From Paenibacillus cookii (GTDB lineage: Bacteria; Bacillota; Bacilli; Paenibacillales; Paenibacillaceae): 64,000 nucleotides of DNA. This document shows positions 63,610 to 64,000 of this stretch, in pieces. Below the pieces are notes generated by a model. That model worked only from the letters and a program-made list of their open reading frames with translations. It searched no databases and had not been told where the DNA came from. Within the stretch, counting starts at the first letter, position 1. Every line of letters starts with the position of its first letter. Made by a program: the position numbers and the translations under genes. The DNA lies in contig NZ_BORW01000021.1 in the NCBI RefSeq assembly GCF_018333375.1, positions 1 to 64,000 on the forward strand, given 5' to 3'.

Positions 63610-64000
63610 TCAGAAACGTTTCGCAACTTCCTTAGCAAGTGCAATCGCTTTTTCTTTTACGAATGGTGCCTGCTCCGATACTGCCGTTCCTTCCACAAAA
63701 ATAGCCTCTGATTCAATCCCGTAAAACCGCAGAATCTTGCTCAGATAGCTGAATCCCATTTCAATCGTAGCAAGAGGACCTTCCGAATAAACGGAACCGC
63801 TGGCTTGAATGTGCAAGGCTTTCTTGCCGGGCAACAGTCCTACAGGACCATTTTCGGTATATTTGAAAGTCTTGCCCGGAATCGAGGTCGCATCCGTGTA
63901 TGCTTTCAACACCGGCGGGACCGAAAAATTCCACATCGGGGAGACATAAACGTACTTATCGGCTGCCATGAATTGATGAAGAATTTCTTCAAGACGAGCT
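63610..64000 (-). CDS. azoR: FMN-dependent NADH-azoreductase, C-terminal part
   Basis: The gene runs off the right edge; 130 codons are seen, without the start. The segment [21 protein letters not shown], with P-M-W-N-F and the FMN-binding loop, then [20 protein letters not shown] and [11 protein letters not shown], is typical of AzoR-type flavodoxin-fold azoreductases, which reduce azo and quinone compounds with NADH. It begins to the right of position 64000 on the minus strand, convergent with the iron-siderophore binding protein gene. Confidence 0.9.
   Translation of the reverse strand, partial: ARLEEILHQFMAADKYVYVSPMWNFSVPPVLKAYTDATSIPGKTFKYTENGPVGLLPGKKALHIQASGSVYSEGPLATIEMGFSYLSKILRFYGIESEAIFVEGTAVSEQAPFVKEKAIALAKEVAKRF

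Overview
The window reads as chromosomal DNA of a moderately GC-rich, low-GC-phylum Gram-positive bacterium, most likely Paenibacillus or a close relative. Reasons: strong GGAGG-type ribosome binding sites before nearly every gene, sigma-A promoters with 17-base spacers, rho-independent terminators after most transcription units, cre-like catabolite sites, lipoprotein (rather than periplasmic) solute-binding proteins, fused binding-protein/permease and fused MocR regulators, and a large secreted polysaccharide lyase. The genus is an inference. I see no tRNA, rRNA, CRISPR array or intact prophage or transposase.

Layout. 1-4.7 kb: a structured segment that may be the end of a mobile element, a DrrAB-type two-gene ABC exporter, and a convergent cydAB quinol oxidase. 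4.9-9.8 kb: a likely operon with its own promoter, palindrome and long leader: MarR regulator, cytoplasmic arylsulfotransferase, and a sulfonate/nitrate-type ABC importer. 9.85-10.1 kb: a pair of inverted hairpin repeats. 10.2-18.5 kb: scattered metabolic genes (CPBP protease, esterase, azlCD, amino-acid oxidase-like flavoprotein, cytochrome P450, an exported CYTH-fold protein, LysR). 18.7-23.8 kb: an Fe3+/phosphonate-type ABC importer operon ending in a beta-CASP metallo-beta-lactamase gene, with the ATPase frameshifted and the MBL gene interrupted by an in-frame TAG. 24.1-30 kb: GlnHP/GlnQ-type amino-acid importer, SRPBCC and OsmC proteins, a thioesterase remnant, an M20 amidohydrolase and a small protein with CHAT/caspase-like motifs.

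30-44 kb is partly devoted to polysaccharides: an AraC regulator with a secreted beta-helix protein, and a second AraC regulator divergent from a roughly 1230-residue PL8 lyase (frameshifted) carrying CBM96-like and Ig-like modules. Between them lie an amino-acid permease overlapping a LysE exporter tail to tail, a two-component system and two exported proteins of unknown role. 44-50 kb: a GntR regulator with ilvD, a broken DUF6843-like membrane gene, an SDR, and a MocR regulator divergent from an EamA transporter.

51.5-56.5 kb is a complete fructoselysine/psicoselysine catabolic locus, frlC-A-B-D-R, of the Escherichia coli type. A 20-base motif lies over the promoter in front of frlC and again in front of frlB, and a cre-like site lies at the start of the transcript. 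56.7-60.6 kb: a protein made of two near-identical 93-residue repeats, then a four-gene cluster with two DJ-1/PfpI paralogues (one exported) around a DUF2306 membrane protein. 60.8-64 kb: an Rrf2 regulator with a palindromic operator over its promoter, a thioredoxin-reductase-like flavoprotein, a Fur-boxed iron-siderophore binding lipoprotein, and the C-terminal part of an azoreductase.

A cross-cutting point: three genes (18.7, 40.3 and 46.9 kb) are each broken by loss of one base in a short homopolymer, all in the same direction. This pattern suggests consensus sequencing errors at least as much as real pseudogenes, and readers should treat these genes as possibly intact.
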